NCBI GenBank assembly: GCA_023405875.1
Contig: JAEXXN010000355.1
Location: 1 to 7,351 of the forward strand
Length of the DNA stretch: 7,351 nucleotides
Direction: 5' to 3'
DNA from: Bacillota bacterium
Lineage (GTDB): Bacteria > Bacillota > Clostridia > Lutisporales > Lutisporaceae
The position numbers and the translations under genes were made by a program. Shown piece after piece: positions 6,161-7,351 of this stretch (the first letter of the stretch is position 1; each line of letters begins with the position of its first letter). A model generated the notes under the pieces. It saw only the letters and a list, made by a program, of their open reading frames with translations. It did not search any database and was not told the origin of the DNA.

Positions 6161-7351
6161 TGATGAGTCGATAATCAGAAAGGGCCTGAAAAATATAATT
6201 GACTGGAGAAGCCTGGACTGCGAGGTATGCGGAGAGGCCGGGGACGGTATTGAAGGCATCAGGCTGATAAAGGAGCACCGGCCCGATATCCTGATAACGG
6301 ATATAAATATGCCTGAAATAGACGGGCTCCGAATGATAAGGGAAGTGAAGCAGCTGCTGCCGGGAAGCAAAATAATCATACTGACGGGCTACCGGGATTT
6401 TGAATACATCCAGGAGGCAATAAGGCTGGGGGCTTTTGATTATATATTGAAGCCTTCAAAAATTGAGGATATTACAGCCATTGTCAAAAAAGCGGCTGCG
6501 GAGCTTCAAAACGGCTGTAAGCTGGAGGAGGAGCTCAGCAAGCTCAAAAAGCATTTCGAGAGCAAGGTGCCTGTACTCAGGCAGAAGCTGCTTTATGATA
6601 TCATGTTCAGGATAAATACGAAAAAGGATGAGATACTGGAAGATCTGAGCCTCTACGGGATTTCCATAGATGAGTTTGAAGTGATGGCGGTGGAAACCGA
6701 CGAGGACGGGCAGGAGAATATGAAAAGCCAGTATGAGAAGTATCTCTATCAATTCGGAATAATCAATACCTTTCAGGAAATTCTCGGAGCCAGCTTCATG
6801 ATAGTGGATGTTCCAATCAACAACAAGACAATACTGTTTATAATACAGCCCAGGGGGGATTCCCGGGAGGATAGGTTCAGCTCTTTGTACAAGGACGCTG
6901 TCAGCTTGCAGGAGCTTGTACGGAGCTGCTTCAGCTTTACAGTGACCATTTCCATAAGCACAAAGGGAAAAGGGGCTATGGAGCTTGCCGATAAAGCAAA
7001 GGAAGCTATGGAAGCCCTTGATTACAAATTTTATATGGGAAAGAATACGGTAATACTCTATGATGACCTTAAATCCTTCTATAAATCCACCGATTTCTCC
7101 ATGCTGGAGCATTATGAAAGAGTGCTTGTGCAGAAGGTCCGGTCGGGCAATGGGGAGAGCGTCTCATCGGTCCTGAAGGAAATAATGAAATGTATAAACG
7201 AATGCAAGACGGACAGGGAAAGTATAAAGAAGTTCTACTGGAATACGATAAATATGATCTATACACTACCTGCCGCCATGAAGCTTGATGACGAATCGGT
7301 GAGCAGCAGGGGAATAACGGAGATCTTCGTAGTGCTGGAACAGTGTGAAAG
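6138..7351 (+). CDS. YesN-like response regulator, 3'-truncated by the window edge
   Basis: The first 404 residues are visible, and the frame stays open to the window end. The receiver domain (about 1-120) begins MFKVLIVDDES. It has the acidic pair Asp8-Asp9, the phospho-acceptor Asp55 in ITDINMPEIDG, Thr83 in ILTGYRDFEY, and Lys105 in YILKPS, so it is complete and should be active. The GYRDFEYIQEAIRLGAFDY stretch is typical of YesN regulators. A charged helical linker follows (about 120-150), then a poorly conserved middle region. Residues about 268-308 (TVTISIS to KFYMGKNTVILYDD) resemble the degenerate GGDEF-like domain seen in YesN/CdaR-type regulators. Family members usually run to about 500-540 residues and end in an AraC-type helix-turn-helix; that DNA-binding part would lie beyond the window, so AraC-type output is expected but not seen. 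The start is set by AAGGAG 9 bases upstream. The overlap with the kinase gene marks it as the cognate partner. Confidence 0.93.
   Translation, partial: MFKVLIVDDESIIRKGLKNIIDWRSLDCEVCGEAGDGIEGIRLIKEHRPDILITDINMPEIDGLRMIREVKQLLPGSKIIILTGYRDFEYIQEAIRLGAFDYILKPSKIEDITAIVKKAAAELQNGCKLEEELSKLKKHFESKVPVLRQKLLYDIMFRINTKKDEILEDLSLYGISIDEFEVMAVETDEDGQENMKSQYEKYLYQFGIINTFQEILGASFMIVDVPINNKTILFIIQPRGDSREDRFSSLYKDAVSLQELVRSCFSFTVTISISTKGKGAMELADKAKEAMEALDYKFYMGKNTVILYDDLKSFYKSTDFSMLEHYERVLVQKVRSGNGESVSSVLKEIMKCINECKTDRESIKKFYWNTINMIYTLPAAMKLDDESVSSRGITEIFVVLEQCE

Noticed and set aside
6456..7112. Open frame of 218 codons on the minus strand
   Set aside because: It is antisense to the response regulator, whose + strand frame carries clear receiver motifs and a good ribosome binding site. 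The antisense protein shows no family signal.

Overview
The window looks like a piece of a Firmicutes chromosome, most likely from the class Clostridia. Arg is mostly AGG/AGA, Ile is often ATA, ribosome binding sites are purine-rich, and there is a YesM/YesN-type two-component pair. Cellulolytic or plant-polysaccharide-degrading clostridia are a plausible home, but that is inference. All genes lie on the + strand.

Layout. Bases 1-2451 are the 3' six-sevenths of uvrA, the damage-recognition ATPase of nucleotide excision repair; its start lies before the window. Bases 2452-2976 form a 525-base intergenic region. It holds a 222-base long inverted repeat (2469-2690) with nested hairpins at its tip, then a perfect 34-base palindrome followed by a T-rich run that reads as an intrinsic terminator (2746-2788). 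After that comes an AT-rich leader with short operator-like repeats (2829-2888). Bases 2977-7351 are a tight co-directional cluster: a family-1 extracellular solute-binding protein (2977-4299), a YesM-like membrane sensor histidine kinase (4331-6160), and a YesN-like response regulator (6138 to beyond the window end).

How the genes work together. The three-gene cluster reads as a three-component sensory system. The binding protein would capture a solute, probably a sugar or oligosaccharide, outside the membrane and report it to the extracellular domain of the kinase. The kinase would phosphorylate the regulator at Asp55, and the regulator would act through an AraC-type DNA-binding domain expected just past the window. 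Two points favour a sensing role over transport: no permease or ATPase gene lies between these genes, and the binding protein has a hydrophobic N-terminus but no lipobox cysteine, so it appears to be held in the membrane by an uncleaved anchor. Known parallels are AraP-AraS-AraT of Geobacillus and XylFII-LytS of Clostridium. uvrA appears unrelated and separately terminated.

The least ordinary DNA is the 222-base inverted repeat. Its near-perfect ends are bounded by TA, which would fit a MITE-like element, and its apical loop can fold in two mutually exclusive ways.
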